This document shows positions 26,503 to 34,349 of a DNA stretch of 64,000 bases, piece by piece. The notes below the pieces were generated by a model. It was not told the origin of the DNA and ran no database searches. It saw only the letters and a list, made by a program, of their open reading frames with translations. The DNA comes from Candidatus Latescibacterota bacterium (GTDB lineage: Bacteria; JAAXHH01). A program made the position numbers and the translations under genes. The stretch covers positions 124,001 to 188,000 of the forward strand of contig JAJEEG010000006.1 in the NCBI GenBank assembly GCA_022821085.1, read 5' to 3'. The number at the start of each line of letters is the position of its first letter. Positions within the stretch are counted from its first letter, which is position 1.

Positions 26503-27636
26503 TTGGCCGGCCTCTACGTTCATATTCCCTTCTGCAGCCACGCCTGTCCATACTGCGATTTTTCCTTTGAACTGCTCAAGGGCGGCCGGGTGGATGAGTT
26601 GCTGGACGCCCTGGACGCCGAAGCCGGGCGGCGCGGCCGTGAATCGCCCTGGGCCGGCGGCGTCATCGACACCGTGTTCCTGGGAGGAGGCACGCCCACC
26701 TGCCTCACGGACCGCCAGCTGGACCGCGTCTTCCGGACGATCCAAGATCGATTCCGGATCGCCCCCCAGGCCGAAATCACGGTGGAAGCGAACCCGGAAA
26801 CGGTCACCATCCCCAAGCTGAAGCGGCTTCGCGGACTCGGTGTCGACCGGATCTCCATCGGCGTCCAGTCCTTTTCCCGGGAAATCCTGTTGAAACTCGG
26901 ACGTCGCCATACAGCTGACCGGGCCGAAGAGGCGTTTGAGGCCGCCAGGGAAGCCGGTTTCCGGAACGTCAATCTCGATCTCATGTTCGGCGTGCCCGGC
27001 CAGTCGGCGGCGGAATGGGCGGATACGCTGGAACGGGCGGTTGCGCTGGACCCCGAGCACCTGTCGGTCTACGGCCTGACGATCGAGCCGGGGACGGAGT
27101 ACGCCCGGTTGGCGGAACAGGGCGCGCTGGACCTGCCGGACGAAGAGCGGCACACGTCCCTGTACTTCCAGGCACTGGACCGGCTCACCGACGCAGGTTT
27201 CCGGCAGTATGAGATCTCCAACCTGGCGAAACCGGGTTTTGCATGCCGACACAACGTGTCCTGCTGGAAGGGCGGCGATTACCTGGGGCTGGGGCCGTCG
27301 GCTCACACGCGCATGGACGGACGGAGACTCGCCAATGCGCGTGACCTTGCCGACTACCTGCATGCCATGGACGCACGGGGAGAAGCCACAGACATGGATG
27401 AAACGCTTTCGGTGGACGAACGTATACACGAGTATATCCTGCTGAGCTTGAGATCCGTCGATGGCCTGGACACCCGGATGTTTCGTGACCGCTACGGCGA
27501 CGACGCCATGGATGAACGTGACCCGGCCATCCATGCCCTGGCCGGTGAGGGGTTGCTCGCGAAACACGGATCTCGGCTGTGCCTGACCCGGAGAGGACTG
27601 GCCCTGGCCGACAGCGTCTGCGAATATCTCATGTAG
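26503..27636 (+). CDS. hemW: radical SAM HemW-type protein
   Basis: Radical SAM enzyme of 377 residues. The 4Fe-4S motif is HIPFCSHACPYCDF (C-x3-C-x2-C) at residues 10-17. GGGTPTCL and EANPETVT follow as SAM-binding elements, with the HemN C-terminal domain after about residue 290. The cysteine spacing and short N-terminus fit HemW, a heme chaperone, rather than oxygen-independent coproporphyrinogen oxidase HemN. The TTG start at 26503 is chosen from homology; no strong Shine-Dalgarno site is seen, and the upstream frame is open only through lepB and the duplication. Confidence 0.9.
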   Translation: MAGLYVHIPFCSHACPYCDFSFELLKGGRVDELLDALDAEAGRRGRESPWAGGVIDTVFLGGGTPTCLTDRQLDRVFRTIQDRFRIAPQAEITVEANPETVTIPKLKRLRGLGVDRISIGVQSFSREILLKLGRRHTADRAEEAFEAAREAGFRNVNLDLMFGVPGQSAAEWADTLERAVALDPEHLSVYGLTIEPGTEYARLAEQGALDLPDEERHTSLYFQALDRLTDAGFRQYEISNLAKPGFACRHNVSCWKGGDYLGLGPSAHTRMDGRRLANARDLADYLHAMDARGEATDMDETLSVDERIHEYILLSLRSVDGLDTRMFRDRYGDDAMDERDPAIHALAGEGLLAKHGSRLCLTRRGLALADSVCEYLM

Positions 27637-27658
27637 GGGTGCAGAAAGTGAATACGGC

Positions 27659-28747
27659 ATGAAGAAAATCAGGGTGGGCATCCTGTGTGGGGGCCGGTCG
27701 GCGGAACACCAGGTCTCGCTGCAGTCTGCCCGGAATATCGTCGACGCCATCGACCGTGACCGGTACGAGGTCGTGCTGATCGGCATCGACCGTACGGGGC
27801 AGTGGCACCTGGGCGATTCGGCGGGATTCCTGCTCAACGCCCACGATCCGAAGCAGATCGCCCTGAACCGCCTGAGCGAAACGGTGACCCTCGCTCCCGG
27901 TGCGCCCAGCGACCCGGTGACGACCACGACGACGCACCGCCCGGCCGGAGACATCGACGTCATTTTCCCCGTACTTCACGGCCCCTTCGGCGAGGACGGC
28001 ACGGTACAGGGCCTGCTCAAGCTGGCCAATCTGCCCTTTGTCGGTTCAGGCGTCCTGGGATCGGCGGTGTCCATGGACAAGGACGTGATGAAGCGCCTGC
28101 TGCGGGATGCGGGCATCGTCATTCCCGAGTTCATGACCTTCGTATCCTCCGAGCGAAACCGGATCTCCTTCGACGAAGTGCGGGCCCGGCTGGGGATGCC
28201 CTGTTTCATCAAGCCCGCCAACCTGGGTTCCTCCGTCGGCATCACCAAGGCCCGCGATGCCCGTGAATTCGAAGCGGGCGTGCGGGAAGCATTCCGGTAT
28301 GACCGGAAGATCCTGGTGGAGGAGTTCGTAAGCGGCCGCGAGATCGAGTGCGCGGTGCTGGGGAACACCCGGCCCGAAGCATCCGGCCTGGGCGAGGTGC
28401 GGCCCACCCATGAGTTCTATTCTTACGAGGCGAAGTACATCGACGAGCACGGCGCCGAACTGGAGATTCCGGCCAAACTGCCGCCGGAATTGACGGAAGA
28501 GATCCGCACCACCGCCGTGGAGACCCATAGGACGCTGGCCTGCGAGGGCATGTCCCGGGTGGATTTCTTCCTGAAGGAGGACGGCGAAGTCCTGGTCAAC
28601 GAGCTCAATACCATTCCCGGGTTCACCCGGATCAGCATGTTTCCCAAGTTGTGGGAAGTCGCCGGCGTTTCCTACGGCGACCTGATCGACCGCCTGATCC
28701 AGCTCGCGCTGGAACGGTTCGATGAGGAGAAGTCGCTTGAAACGTAA
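27659..28747 (+). CDS. ddl: D-alanine--D-alanine ligase
   Basis: Makes the D-Ala-D-Ala dipeptide for peptidoglycan in the cytoplasm. The protein of 362 residues is of the ATP-grasp type: N-terminal GILCGGRSAEHQVSL, the HGPFGEDGTVQG loop, KPANLGSSVGITKA for ATP binding, and C-terminal metal ligands in VNELNTIPGFT. The presence of the 'SRVDFFL' segment is typical. It follows hemW by 22 bases. Confidence 0.97.
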   Translation: MKKIRVGILCGGRSAEHQVSLQSARNIVDAIDRDRYEVVLIGIDRTGQWHLGDSAGFLLNAHDPKQIALNRLSETVTLAPGAPSDPVTTTTTHRPAGDIDVIFPVLHGPFGEDGTVQGLLKLANLPFVGSGVLGSAVSMDKDVMKRLLRDAGIVIPEFMTFVSSERNRISFDEVRARLGMPCFIKPANLGSSVGITKARDAREFEAGVREAFRYDRKILVEEFVSGREIECAVLGNTRPEASGLGEVRPTHEFYSYEAKYIDEHGAELEIPAKLPPELTEEIRTTAVETHRTLACEGMSRVDFFLKEDGEVLVNELNTIPGFTRISMFPKLWEVAGVSYGDLIDRLIQLALERFDEEKSLET

Positions 28748-28856
28748 CCTCACCTCGTCCGGGCCTGGTCGCGCCTGTTGCGCCTCGCCCGGTCTGGTCG
28801 CGCCTGTTGGCCTTGCCTGGCAGTAAAGTTGTTTCAAAGACTATTTTATATTGTCA

Positions 28857-28882
28857 ATGTTGATTGAAATAAAAATCAACAT
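28857..28882 (+). terminator. AT-rich perfect inverted repeat, possible ddl terminator
   Basis: ATGTTGATT and AATCAACAT form a 9-bp stem around an eight-base A-rich loop. The run that follows (AGGATTTTAATTT) is only a poor T-tract, so a protein-binding site is also possible. Confidence 0.4.
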
Positions 28883-28996
28883 AGGATTTTAATTTGGGAC
28901 ATACCGCCGGCCCCTCAACTTCAAAACAGGTGTGGCCAGCCCATCGCGCTCGAATTGCATTGCTGTGGGACGGTCGTAACACAGGCCGGATTTCGC

Positions 28997-29026
28997 TTGA
29001 CACGGCGCCGGCCACCGGGTTAGAAT
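28997..29026 (+). promoter_or_regulatory. promoter of tRNA-Gly
   Basis: TTGACA (28997-29002) and TAGAAT (29021-29026) are 18 bases apart and end 38 bases before the tRNA. This is one of the clearest sigma-70 type promoters in the window. Confidence 0.75.
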
Positions 29027-29063
29027 ACCTTGTGCAGCGGCCGTCTCCGGTCCTGTCCATCCC

Positions 29064-29136
29064 GCGGGAATAGCTCAGTTGGCAGAGCATCAGCTTCCCA
29101 AGCTGAGGGTCGCGGGTTCGAGCCCCGTTTCCCGCC
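29064..29136 (+). tRNA. tRNA-Gly (anticodon CCC)
   Basis: A full cloverleaf can be drawn. The acceptor GCGGGAA pairs with TTCCCGC, the D arm contains AGCTCAGTTGGCAGAGC, the anticodon stem TCAGC/GCTGA has loop TTCCCAA (anticodon CCC), and the T arm is GCGGGTTCGAGCCCCGT. CCA is not encoded. A terminator follows at once. Confidence 0.95.
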
Positions 29137-29141
29137 TGTCT

Positions 29142-29176
29142 GCCCTGTGGCGTTCCGGTCCACAGGGCGTTTTCTT
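29142..29176 (+). terminator. Rho-independent terminator of tRNA-Gly
   Basis: GCCCTGTGG (29142-29150) pairs perfectly with CCACAGGGC (29160-29168) across a nine-base loop, and GTTTTCTT follows. It is only six bases from the tRNA 3' end. Confidence 0.85.
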
Positions 29177-29191
29177 ATGAGGGAGGTACCC

Positions 29192-29833
29192 GTGAGCAGA
29201 GCGGCGGTCGGCCTGGTTGGCCTGGTTGGCCTGGTCAGCCTGGGACTGGTCATGGCGGCCCTGGTGCTTGCCGGGTGCGGCGCGAAGACCATGCAGTACT
29301 CCGGTTCGCTCGATACGCCCGAGGCCGAGTACGCGAAGGCGTTGAGCCTGTTGGAATCGGGCGCCCATGACGAGGCGGAAGCGTTGTTGCGCAGGACGAT
29401 GCGGCTCGACGACAGCTTCGCGCCGGCCTATGTGGGGATGAGCCGCCTTCTCCTTGAGCGGGGAGACGTCAAGGAGGCGATCCGCTACGTGCACATGGCG
29501 CGGATCAGGGACGTGGACTACGTGCCCTGCTGGCTGATGGCCGCCCGTCTCTATGACGCCGCCGGTCAGTACGAAGCGGCGGTGGCCGAATTCCGGGAGG
29601 CGATTACCAGGGACGAAGACCGTTTGTGGGCGGTGGAAAGCTATTTCGACCTGGGCCGGACCCTGGAGAAGCTGGCCAGGCTGGAGGAGGCCCACGACGC
29701 CTACATGGAGGTGATCAATCTGGACCCCCTCCATCTTGAGGCCCGTTCCTCGGTAACGCGCATCTGGAAGACCCTGGGCCCCGAATTCCTGATGCGGCTG
29801 CGCTATGAAAACCGGGACATCATCCTTCCTTGA
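29192..29833 (+). CDS. TPR lipoprotein
   Basis: Protein of 213 residues from GTG 29192, or five residues longer from ATG 29177. A hydrophobic leader made of reiterated Val-Gly-Leu units ends in the lipobox VLAGC (around residue 28). Four tetratricopeptide-like units follow (about 45-205; SLLESGAHDEAEALLRR and DLGRTLEKLARLEEAHDAY). GGGAGGT lies just before the GTG. It is probably anchored in the outer or inner membrane as an assembly scaffold; no partner is seen. It begins right after a tRNA terminator and its last 14 bases overlap the convergent isomerase gene. Confidence 0.8.
   Translation: MSRAAVGLVGLVGLVSLGLVMAALVLAGCGAKTMQYSGSLDTPEAEYAKALSLLESGAHDEAEALLRRTMRLDDSFAPAYVGMSRLLLERGDVKEAIRYVHMARIRDVDYVPCWLMAARLYDAAGQYEAAVAEFREAITRDEDRLWAVESYFDLGRTLEKLARLEEAHDAYMEVINLDPLHLEARSSVTRIWKTLGPEFLMRLRYENRDIILP
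29204..29250 (+). repeat. 9-bp repeat encoding part of a signal peptide
   Basis: GGCCTGGTT is reiterated about three times, followed by variants. It encodes Gly-Leu-Val units that form the hydrophobic core of the lipoprotein signal peptide. Confidence 0.75.
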
Positions 29834-30632
29834 TGATGTCCTGGATGAACCGCACGGACCTCGCCAGCGTCTCCCTTCTCTCCGTTTCACTTTCCCCGGT
29901 GATGCCGCATTCATAGGCCAGGTATCCGTCGAAACCGATGTCCTTGAGGGCCGAAAGCCCGGCGCGCCAGTCGATGTCCCCGGAGCCCGGTTCCTGGCGG
30001 GTGTTATCGGCCATGTGCACGTGGCCCACGTATCGGCGTCCGATGCGCCGCAGTGTGGCCGGCGTGTTCGTCTCCTCGATGTGCATGTGGAAGAAGTCGC
30101 ACAGCAGGCTGGCCGACGGTGGATCGCCGGCCCGCTGGATGATCTCGATGCCTCGCTCCTGTTGCCTGAGCAGGTGCTCCTCGTAGCGGTTCAACGGTTC
30201 CAGCAACACCTTCGTCCGCTGCTCCGCGGCGAATGCGGCAAGGTCCCGTACGATTTCCGTCAGCAACTGCATTTCCAGGGTGACGGCGTCGGCCAGCGGC
30301 GTAAGGTCCGGGAGGCGCGGCGGCCCGAATATGGGCGGCAGGATCAGGCCGACTGCCCCGAAATGACCACACACCTCCAGGTTTTCCTTCGCCTCGGCGA
30401 TGCTGTGGTTCCGCTTGTCGACGTCCGGGTCCAGGAAGTCGAAGGTGCCCTGGCCGCAGAGCGAGACCAGCCGGATGCCGCGGTTCCGCAGCGCGGATTC
30501 CAGTTCCTCGATCCGCCGGGCCGGCCCCCTTCCGGATACTTCGAGACCTTCGACGTTCAAAGACTCGGCGAAATCCAGTTTCTCGTCGAGCGTGCCGCCT
30601 GGGAGGAGGCCTTCCTGAAGCGCGATTTTCAT
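29820..30632 (-). CDS. sugar phosphate isomerase/epimerase family protein (xylose isomerase-like TIM barrel)
   Basis: Protein of 270 residues with the AP endonuclease 2/xylose-isomerase-like TIM-barrel fold. Family positions include VLLEPLNRYEEHL, LLCDFFHMHIEETN and VGHVHMADNTRQEPGSGDIDW, which provide the acidic and histidine metal ligands, and AYECGITGE near the end. It resembles hydroxypyruvate isomerase or tagatose/psicose epimerase relatives; the substrate is not determinable. It is the last gene of a three-gene minus-strand operon after a phytanoyl-CoA dioxygenase and a sugar-acid dehydratase, which suggests sugar-acid breakdown. Confidence 0.88.
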   Translation of the reverse strand: MKIALQEGLLPGGTLDEKLDFAESLNVEGLEVSGRGPARRIEELESALRNRGIRLVSLCGQGTFDFLDPDVDKRNHSIAEAKENLEVCGHFGAVGLILPPIFGPPRLPDLTPLADAVTLEMQLLTEIVRDLAAFAAEQRTKVLLEPLNRYEEHLLRQQERGIEIIQRAGDPPSASLLCDFFHMHIEETNTPATLRRIGRRYVGHVHMADNTRQEPGSGDIDWRAGLSALKDIGFDGYLAYECGITGESETERRETLARSVRFIQDIIKEG

Positions 30633-30646
30633 TTCGTCTCCTTCGT

Positions 30647-31351
30647 CTACCTGGGTTGGATCAGGCTGCGCCGGCCAGGCGCGTCCATCGGTTTCGAAGT
30701 GGACCAGACCGTGGATGTATCGGGCACATCCGCGTTCCGGTAGGTGGGGATGAAGGACCAGCGTTCACGGCCGGACCGGTTCGGGTGGGAACTGTGCAGC
30801 AACCGGTCGTGGAACACCAGCACGTCCCCGCATTTCATTTCCACGTCGATGATCGTTTCGCCCTCGAGATCCTCATCCGAGACGCGGTTCGTGAACCCCC
30901 GGGCGTCCCGCACGGACGCGTGGTCCCGCTTCCGCCGGTGAGAACCGGGAATGACCCGCAGGCAGCCGTTTTCTATCGTCGCGTCTTCGAGCGCGATCCA
31001 GGCGGACCACTTGGTCGCGCCGCCCCAGTACGCCTGGTCCTGGTGCCAGGGCGAAGCGAAGTGGACCGACGGGGACTTGAACACGGGTTTCGCGCTGAGG
31101 AACTCGATGCTCGGGCCGATCAGCGGACGCAGGATGGCGCTCATCCGGGCGTCGCACGAGACCGCCTCGAAGAGGGACGGGATGGTGTCGCACATCCACA
31201 CGTGGACGCCCGACGGTCCCGAAGTGTTTTCCACCTGTTCCTTCGCCGTGGCTTTGCAAGCCGCCATTTCCTCCGCCGTGAAAACGGTTTCGACGAGGAG
31301 GAAACCGTTCTCCGCGAAGGATGAAGGGGCCTCGACCGGCACCTTGAGCAT
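30647..31351 (-). CDS. phytanoyl-CoA dioxygenase (PhyH) family protein
   Basis: Fe(II)/2-oxoglutarate oxygenase of 234 residues. The metal triad is visible: H and D of WHQDQAYWGG, and the distal H in VFHDRLLHSSHPNRSG, with the downstream R binding 2-oxoglutarate. Its N-terminal ENGFLLVETVFTAEEMAA is typical of the family. It is 14 bases from the isomerase gene and 18 bases from the dehydratase gene, so one transcript is likely. PhyH proteins are abundant in some uncultured marine lineages and hydroxylate diverse small molecules; the substrate is unknown. Confidence 0.9.
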   Translation of the reverse strand: MLKVPVEAPSSFAENGFLLVETVFTAEEMAACKATAKEQVENTSGPSGVHVWMCDTIPSLFEAVSCDARMSAILRPLIGPSIEFLSAKPVFKSPSVHFASPWHQDQAYWGGATKWSAWIALEDATIENGCLRVIPGSHRRKRDHASVRDARGFTNRVSDEDLEGETIIDVEMKCGDVLVFHDRLLHSSHPNRSGRERWSFIPTYRNADVPDTSTVWSTSKPMDAPGRRSLIQPR

Positions 31352-31369
31352 ACCCGCCTCCCTGAAGCG

Positions 31370-33085
31370 CTAGTGTGAGTCCCTTGCCACCGGCGCGCCG
31401 CTTCCGCCGACCAGGAAATCGAAGTCCACGCCCCGGTCGGCCTGGAGCACGTGGTCCACGTACAACCGGCAGTATCCCCGGTCCATCGCGGGTTCCGGCG
31501 GCGACCAGCGTGCCCGCCTCCGGGCCAGTTCATCCTCGGGCACTTCGAGTTCGAGGCTGCGCTGCCCGACGTCCAGCGCGATCATGTCGCCGTTTTGGAC
31601 GAGGGCCAGCGTGCCCCCCGCGGCGGCTTCCGGCGCCGTGTGAAGCACGACGGTGCCGAAGGCCGTGCCGCTCATGCGCGCGTCGGATATGCGGACCATG
31701 TCTGTGACGCCCCGCTGCAGCAGCTTCGACGGCAGGGGCATGTTCCCCACCTCGGCCATGCCCGGATATCCCTTCGGTCCGCAGTTCTTCAGCACCAGGA
31801 CGTCATCCGCCTCTACGTCCAGGTCCGGATCGTCGATGCGCTCGTGAAGGTCTTCGATGTTTTCGAACACCACGGCGCGGCCGCGGTGCCGCATCAGTCC
31901 GGGCGACGCCGCCGAGGGCTTGATGATGGCGCCGTCGGGACACAGGTTGCCCCGGAGCACGGCGAGTCCTCCGGTCGGAGTCAGTGGCGCGTCCAGCGTC
32001 CGGATCACGTCCCGGTCGTGGCACGGCGCGCCAGCCGTATTCTCCCCGATCGTCCTGCCGTTCACGGTCCGGGCGTCGCGATGGATCAGGTCGCCCAGCT
32101 CGCGGATCACGGCCGGCAATCCGCCGGCGTAGTAGAAATCTTCCATCAGGTATTTGCCCGACGGCATCAGGTTCACGATGCACGGGACGTCGCAGCCCAG
32201 CTCGTCCCAGTCCTGCAGGGAGAGATCGACGCCGAGGCGGCCCGCGATGGCCAGCAGGTGCACGACCGAGTTGGTGGAACCCCCGACGGCCCCGACCACC
32301 CGGATGGCATTCTCCAGGGCTTCGCGTGTGACGACGCGGGACATGCGCAGGTCCTCCCGGACCATCTCCACCACGCGCGCGCCCGCTTCGTGGGCCAGCT
32401 TCATCCGCCGGGCATCGGCCGCGGGGATGGCGGCGTTGCCGGGCATGCCCAGGCCAAGCGCCTCCACGACGCTGGCCATGGTGGAGGCCGTGCCCATGGT
32501 CATGCAGTGGCCCGTGGACCGGTTCATGCAGGATTCCGCTTCGAGGAACTCCTCCTCGCTCATCGTCCCGGCGCGTACCTCGTCGCTGAACTTGTAGACG
32601 TCCGTGCCGGACCCGATATTCCGTCCCCTGAACCGGCCGTTGAGCATGGGCCCGCCCGAGATGGCCAGGGTGGGCAGGTCGCAGCTCGCCGCGCCCATGA
32701 GCAGGGCCGGGGTCGTCTTGTCGCAGCCGACGAGCAGGATGACCCCGTCGAGGGGATTGGCCCGGATGGTCTCTTCGACGTCCATGCTGACCAGGTTGCG
32801 GAAGAGCATGGTGGTGGGCCGCATGAGGGGTTCGCCCAGGGACATGACGGGAAACTCGACCGGGAACCCGCCCGCTTCGTAGACGCCCCGGCGCACCCGC
32901 TCCGCGATGGTCCGGAAATGGGCGTTGCACGGCGTCAGTTCCGACCAGGTGTTGCAGATGCCGATGACGGGCCGGCCGTCGAAGACATGATCCGGCAGCC
33001 CCTGGTTCTTCATCCAGCTTCGATGAATGAACCCCACTTTGTCTCTGGGGCCGAACCAGCGGGCGCTGCGAAGAGACGATGACAT
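31370..33085 (-). CDS. IlvD/Edd family dehydratase, sugar-acid type
   Basis: Iron-sulfur dehydratase of 571 residues. The cluster cysteines lie in GICNTWSELTPCN, VGCDKTTPALLMGA and STGHCMTMGTASTM. The last motif has the form found in L-arabinonate, D-xylonate or D-galactonate dehydratases rather than in dihydroxy-acid dehydratase IlvD. It would convert an aldonate to a 2-keto-3-deoxy acid. As first gene of the operon with PhyH and isomerase genes, it supports sugar-acid catabolism over valine/isoleucine synthesis. Confidence 0.9.
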   Translation of the reverse strand: MSSSLRSARWFGPRDKVGFIHRSWMKNQGLPDHVFDGRPVIGICNTWSELTPCNAHFRTIAERVRRGVYEAGGFPVEFPVMSLGEPLMRPTTMLFRNLVSMDVEETIRANPLDGVILLVGCDKTTPALLMGAASCDLPTLAISGGPMLNGRFRGRNIGSGTDVYKFSDEVRAGTMSEEEFLEAESCMNRSTGHCMTMGTASTMASVVEALGLGMPGNAAIPAADARRMKLAHEAGARVVEMVREDLRMSRVVTREALENAIRVVGAVGGSTNSVVHLLAIAGRLGVDLSLQDWDELGCDVPCIVNLMPSGKYLMEDFYYAGGLPAVIRELGDLIHRDARTVNGRTIGENTAGAPCHDRDVIRTLDAPLTPTGGLAVLRGNLCPDGAIIKPSAASPGLMRHRGRAVVFENIEDLHERIDDPDLDVEADDVLVLKNCGPKGYPGMAEVGNMPLPSKLLQRGVTDMVRISDARMSGTAFGTVVLHTAPEAAAGGTLALVQNGDMIALDVGQRSLELEVPEDELARRRARWSPPEPAMDRGYCRLYVDHVLQADRGVDFDFLVGGSGAPVARDSH

Positions 33086-33121
33086 GCATGCTCCTGACTT
33101 TGATCGGTGGAAGCCCTGGCG

Positions 33122-33808
33122 TTACCTGGCCTGCCCGGCCGGCCTGGTCCGCCCGTCCGGTTTGGTCCGCCTGGTCCGCCCGGTTCGCCCGCTCCGTCTG
33201 GACGCCGACCAGGCCGCGCGCAGCGTGGCGGGCGCAAGGAAGAACCGTATGAAAGGAAGGAAAAGGGTGACGGGGATGATGCGGATCTCGCCCCGACCGT
33301 CCAGCTCGAATACCGCCTCGTCGAAATCGGGTTCGACCCGCAGCCTCACGCGCTCGGTGCCGTGGAGGAATCCGGTAAAGGCGCAGAATGTGCCCCAGAG
33401 TCGGCCCGTGTCACAGGGATTGTCCAGCCCGAAACGGCCCGCGACATGCAGGGACACGAAACGTACGCACCTGGCCATGTCACGCAGAAACCTCAGCACG
33501 CCCCGGACGAATCCCTTTGTTTTCAGTACCCGGCGAAATCGTTCGGCTGGAGCTCCCTTACCTTCGGCCGAGGCGCGTGTGGACGGGGCCTCCGGTCCGT
33601 CTGGTCCGTCCGGTTCACTTGATTTGGCCGATTCGCCCGTAGCGGGGGCCGGACGCCTGCGTTTTCGCTTTCGTCCGGCGCCTAACGACAGGGAGGGGGT
33701 GACGCGGAGCAGGCCGAACAGCCACCCGAACGTGATCCTGCCCGAAAAGTCCTCCCGGCGAACGACCGAGAAGGTGATCGTCACGGGAATCGCCAGGAGC
33801 ACCAGCAC
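33122..33808 (-). CDS. DUF2953 (YtfI-like) membrane protein
   Basis: Protein of at least 228 residues. The N-terminal membrane segment is followed by a beta-rich part, a long basic/low-complexity linker (about 45-85) and a C-terminal region with RVEPDFDEAVFELDGRGEIRI. Together these match DUF2953. The GTG at 33808 is the first conventional start, yet the frame continues 15 codons upstream with hydrophobic residues (PYLLIPVAVLLSV) to a stop that overlaps the gerW end, so the real start may be a rare codon there. The Arg-rich C-terminus is encoded by the 9-bp repeat. The upstream partner is GerW/YtfJ. Confidence 0.65.
   Translation of the reverse strand: MLVLLAIPVTITFSVVRREDFSGRITFGWLFGLLRVTPSLSLGAGRKRKRRRPAPATGESAKSSEPDGPDGPEAPSTRASAEGKGAPAERFRRVLKTKGFVRGVLRFLRDMARCVRFVSLHVAGRFGLDNPCDTGRLWGTFCAFTGFLHGTERVRLRVEPDFDEAVFELDGRGEIRIIPVTLFLPFIRFFLAPATLRAAWSASRRSGRTGRTRRTKPDGRTRPAGQAR
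33127..33201. repeat. 9-bp tandem repeat of the WCCGCCTGG family
   Basis: About eight variant units, including TCCGCCTGG and TCCGCCCGG, span the 3' end of the DUF2953 gene. A smaller block with TCCGTCTGG lies at about 33587-33612 inside the same gene. Confidence 0.8.
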
Positions 33809-33852
33809 CGAGAGCAGGACGGCGACCGGTATGAGCAGATAGGGTTCGAAGT

Positions 33853-34221
33853 TCAGGATGATGGTTCAGCTTTCTTTTCCGATCGGTGTTTCAACCACCG
33901 GTCCAGCACCGATTTCACGAGATCCGCCATCGAGTTCGTGGCCGAGGAGAACCCGGACTGGCCCGCCATGCGCTCCAGCCGGACTTCCTCGTCGCTGACG
34001 ACCAGCACGGCCACCGGCTGTACCCCGCCGCCGCCGCCGCTGCCGCCCCGTTCCCCTTCCTTGCCTGAAGTGCCGCCTCCGCCGAACCCATAGCCGATCC
34101 TGACCAGGGGGACGACCGTCGTGTTCCCGACCTCCACGGGATCGCCGACGACGGACTGCGCCCTGGTCATCTCTCTCATTTCACTCAGTGTGGTCTTGAT
34201 CAGATTTTCCATATCAGCCAT
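33853..34221 (-). CDS. GerW/YtfJ family protein
   Basis: Protein of 122 residues. The family core is clear: N-terminal helix MENLIKTTLSEMRE, then SVVGDPVEVGNTTVVPLVRIGYGFGGGG, a glycine-rich loop, and PVAVLVVSDEEVRLERM. In spore formers GerW (YtfJ) is needed for germination, but homologs occur widely in non-sporulating bacteria. The DUF2953 gene follows immediately, the same ytfJ/ytfI-type neighbourhood as in Bacillus. No sporulation genes are visible here, so another envelope role is likely. Confidence 0.9.
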   Translation of the reverse strand: MADMENLIKTTLSEMREMTRAQSVVGDPVEVGNTTVVPLVRIGYGFGGGGTSGKEGERGGSGGGGGVQPVAVLVVSDEEVRLERMAGQSGFSSATNSMADLVKSVLDRWLKHRSEKKAEPSS

Positions 34222-34250
34222 GCTGTGGTCTCCATTCGGTTATCGGTCAA

Positions 34251-34333
34251 ATGGTCCGGCCGCCGGGTACGCCTGTCCGGCCGCCGGGTGCGCCTGTCCG
34301 GTCGCCGGGTACGTCTGTCCGGTCACCGGGTAC
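34251..34333. repeat. 21-bp tandem repeat, four copies
   Basis: Units near CCGCCGGGTACGCCTGTCCGG, differing at one to three bases, fill the spacer between gerW and msrA. Confidence 0.85.
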
Positions 34334-34349
34334 GTTGCGGAAGTTCCCG

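Larger units (their letters stand above)
28748..29063 (+). other. 316-base spacer between ddl and tRNA-Gly
   Basis: It holds two copies of a roughly 30-bp repeat (28760-28815, around GGCCTGGTCGCGCCTGTTG). An AT-rich island of about 90 bases (28825-28905) follows, with a perfect 9-bp inverted repeat. The tRNA promoter comes last. No credible coding frame is seen. Confidence 0.7.

Noticed and set aside
29064-29176. Integration hotspot at tRNA-Gly
   Set aside because: No integrase gene and no second copy of the tRNA 3' end were found within the window.
31370-33085. Branched-chain amino-acid enzyme IlvD
   Set aside because: The STGHCMTMGTASTM motif and the catabolic neighbours fit sugar-acid dehydratases better than dihydroxy-acid dehydratase.
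33853-34221. Evidence for spore formation
   Set aside because: GerW-family proteins are widespread in non-sporulating bacteria and no other sporulation gene is present here.
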